The notes beneath the pieces were generated by a model. The model had not been told where the DNA came from, made no database searches, and saw nothing but the letters and a program-made list of their open reading frames with translations. Both the position numbers and the translations under genes were made by a program. Positions 6,704-7,711 of a stretch of DNA of 7,711 nucleotides are shown in pieces; the first letter of the stretch is position 1; each line of letters opens with the position of its first letter. This DNA is from Sulfurimonas sp. (GTDB lineage Bacteria; Campylobacterota; Campylobacteria; Campylobacterales; Sulfurimonadaceae): NCBI GenBank assembly GCA_027063585.1, contig JAMORM010000066.1:1-7711 (forward strand), given 5' to 3'.

Positions 6704-6870
6704 GGAACCCGTACTTTAGTGTGGGCTTTGTGTTTTCAAGACTAAGGCTTAGGTTAAAACCTAGGTTCCAAGAAAACATCAAACTTTTTTTTAACTTACA
6801 ATGGTATTAAGGTTTTTAACCTAGGCTGATTTGCTTATAAGTATCTAAAAGGCGAAGCTAAAGCATCGCT
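6704..6870. repeat. Cluster of palindromes and inverted repeats in the divergent intergenic region
   Basis: About 165 bp without a credible reading frame, dense in dyad symmetry. (a) 6708-6725: CCCGTAC-TTTA-GTGTGGG, a 7-bp stem with two G:T wobbles. (b) 6732-6777: outer arms GTTTTC/GAAAAC enclose CTTAGGTT-AA-AACCTAGG (6748-6765). (c) 6747-6759 and 6814-6826: a 13-bp inverted repeat with one mismatch (a G:U in RNA). (d) 6852-6869: GCGAAGC-TAAA-GCATCGC, a 7-bp stem with one mismatch. Units (a) and (d) have the same 7-4-7 build with complementary loops, so they sit in inverted orientation at the two edges. The flanking genes diverge, so terminators are not expected here. REP/BIME-like repeats or a structured RNA are the likeliest readings. 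Confidence 0.55.
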
Positions 6871-6918
6871 TGTGAAAATATAAGATAACTAAGTTTTAAA
6901 TGAGCATATTTTTTGATG

Positions 6919-6924
6919 TATAAT
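6919..6924 (+). promoter_or_regulatory. -10 box immediately upstream of the thioredoxin-domain gene
   Basis: A perfect TATAAT preceded by a T run and TG (TTTTTTGATG) lies 5 nt before the ATG at 6930. Transcription would start at or within a base or two of the start codon, giving a leaderless message; no Shine-Dalgarno is present. A weak TTTAAA (6895-6900) sits at 18 bp as a -35. Other A/T-rich -10-like boxes further upstream (for example near 6835 and 6880) cannot be excluded. Confidence 0.45.
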
Positions 6925-6929
6925 GTGAT

Positions 6930-7711
6930 ATGAAAATATTATTTTTACTTTTTATGATACTTACAGGTATATTGTGTGCAGATAATACTAAGAATGCTCT
7001 GCAGTACGAAACTTCGCCGTATCTTAAACAGCATAAAAATAATCCCGTGCAATGGTATGCTTGGAATGAAAAAACACTTTTAAAAGCAAAAAAAGAGCAT
7101 AAGCCAATTTTTCTCTCCATTGGCTACTCAACTTGTCATTGGTGTCATGTTATGGCAAAAGAATCTTTTGAAAATAAAAAAATCGCAAAGCTTTTAAATC
7201 AGTATTTTATTGCTATAAAAGTTGACCGTGAAGAGATGCCTCAGGTTGATGCACTGTATCAAAATATTTTTTACCGTGTGCATAAACGGACGGGTGGATG
7301 GCCTTTAAGTGTTTTTATGACACCGCAAAGAGAAGTTTTTTATATAACAGGCTATATTCCTTCCGAAAAAGAGTCCTACTCCGAAGGATTTTCAGACTTG
7401 ATAGTAAAAATGTCAAAATTATATAAAAATAAAAAAGTGCTTAAAAAAAAGATACAAAAAATTCAAAAAGTAACGGCAAGCAGAGTAAAATTTCCAAATA
7501 CGCAAGATAAAAACGTTTCTCTTGTCACACTCAAAAAATCTCTCAAAAAATCGTTTGATGACATTTATAGCGGTTTTGGAACGGGAAGAAAATTTCCCGA
7601 GGCTTCCAAACTCTCTTTGATGATGGATGTAGCTGCGATAACTGAGGATAAAACACTCCAAAAATACTCTTTTGCAATGCTCGATACTATGGCACTTCGC
7701 GGGTTGTATGA
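6930..7711 (+). CDS. DUF255/YyaL-type thioredoxin-fold protein, secreted form (5' part, runs off right edge)
   Basis: The first 260 residues of what is usually a protein of roughly 600-700 residues. A signal peptide (1-17, [16 protein letters not shown]) is followed by a thioredoxin-like DUF255 domain. Its hallmarks are [19 protein letters not shown] (27-45), the redox motif CHWC (69-72) within [32 protein letters not shown] (96-107), and the cis-proline region [11 protein letters not shown] (122-132). A Lys-rich linker (163-187) leads to [13 protein letters not shown] (216-228), the start of the helical barrel domain typical of this family. The biochemical role of the family is not settled; a periplasmic thiol-disulfide role is inferred from signal peptide plus CxxC. 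The ATG at 6930 is the only sensible start: an in-frame TAA lies at 6921-6923, and the next Met (codon 9) would cut the signal peptide. It is absent as an open frame only because it lacks a stop in the window. Confidence 0.88.
   Translation, partial: MKILFLLFMILTGILCADNTKNALQYETSPYLKQHKNNPVQWYAWNEKTLLKAKKEHKPIFLSIGYSTCHWCHVMAKESFENKKIAKLLNQYFIAIKVDREEMPQVDALYQNIFYRVHKRTGGWPLSVFMTPQREVFYITGYIPSEKESYSEGFSDLIVKMSKLYKNKKVLKKKIQKIQKVTASRVKFPNTQDKNVSLVTLKKSLKKSFDDIYSGFGTGRKFPEASKLSLMMDVAAITEDKTLQKYSFAMLDTMALRGLY

Noticed and set aside
6699..6880. Complete MITE with terminal inverted repeats and target duplication
   Set aside because: The flanks show only weak similarity in inverted orientation and no clear target-site duplication, so only a repeat cluster is claimed.
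6900..6923. Seven-codon upstream ORF in frame with the redox gene (ATGAGC...TAA)
   Set aside because: No Shine-Dalgarno, and it overlaps the proposed -10 box, so it would not be transcribed from the best promoter; length fits chance.
6896..7120. Minus-strand open frame of 74 codons
   Set aside because: Antisense to the well-supported thioredoxin-domain gene, no recognisable domain, composition typical of a shadow frame.
1..7711. CRISPR array, tRNA, rRNA, prophage or transposase genes
   Set aside because: No spaced direct repeats, tRNA cloverleaf or mobile-element protein was seen on either strand.

Overview
The window is AT-rich bacterial DNA and looks chromosomal. Lysine- and isoleucine-rich proteins, A/T-rich promoters without clear -35 boxes, and an efflux operon ordered outer-membrane channel, adaptor, pump all suggest a Campylobacterota (epsilonproteobacterial) genome, perhaps Sulfurimonas-like. 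This placement rests on protein flavour and layout only; no search was run.

Layout: (1) 1-444, minus strand: 5' part of pgsA (phosphatidylglycerophosphate synthase), starting at TTG and running off the left edge. (2) 445-520: short divergent promoter region ending in a perfect 14-bp palindrome that abuts the next start codon. (3) 521-1150, plus strand: a zinc-ribbon SAM-dependent methyltransferase of unknown substrate. Its stop overlaps by 4 bp the stop of the convergent efflux operon. (4) 6578 down to 1147, minus strand: a tight four-gene operon encoding a tripartite RND efflux system in the order TolC-type channel, short periplasmic adaptor, RND N-half, RND C-half. (5) 6579-6929: a 351-bp divergent intergenic region. 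It holds an extended -10 promoter with an 11-bp-period direct repeat for the efflux operon, then a cluster of palindromes and inverted repeats, then a promoter almost on top of the next start codon. (6) 6930-7711, plus strand: N-terminal part of a DUF255/YyaL-type thioredoxin-fold protein with a signal peptide and a CHWC motif, running off the right edge.

How the genes work together: the four operon genes supply all parts of one envelope-spanning exporter: inner-membrane pump, periplasmic adaptor and outer-membrane duct. The main oddity is that the pump, a single chain of about 1,000-1,100 residues in most relatives, is encoded as two half-proteins (529 and 571 aa). They meet at a TAATG stop/start overlap with a well-placed Shine-Dalgarno, and the break lies exactly between the two six-helix repeats. 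The adaptor is also minimal, ending where the membrane-proximal domain would normally begin. The substrate cannot be read from the sequence.

The most interesting signals are the split pump with its minimal adaptor, the hairpin-rich intergenic segment (a REP-like element or an unannotated small RNA), and two plus-strand genes with the same promoter-to-start geometry, which predicts leaderless mRNAs.
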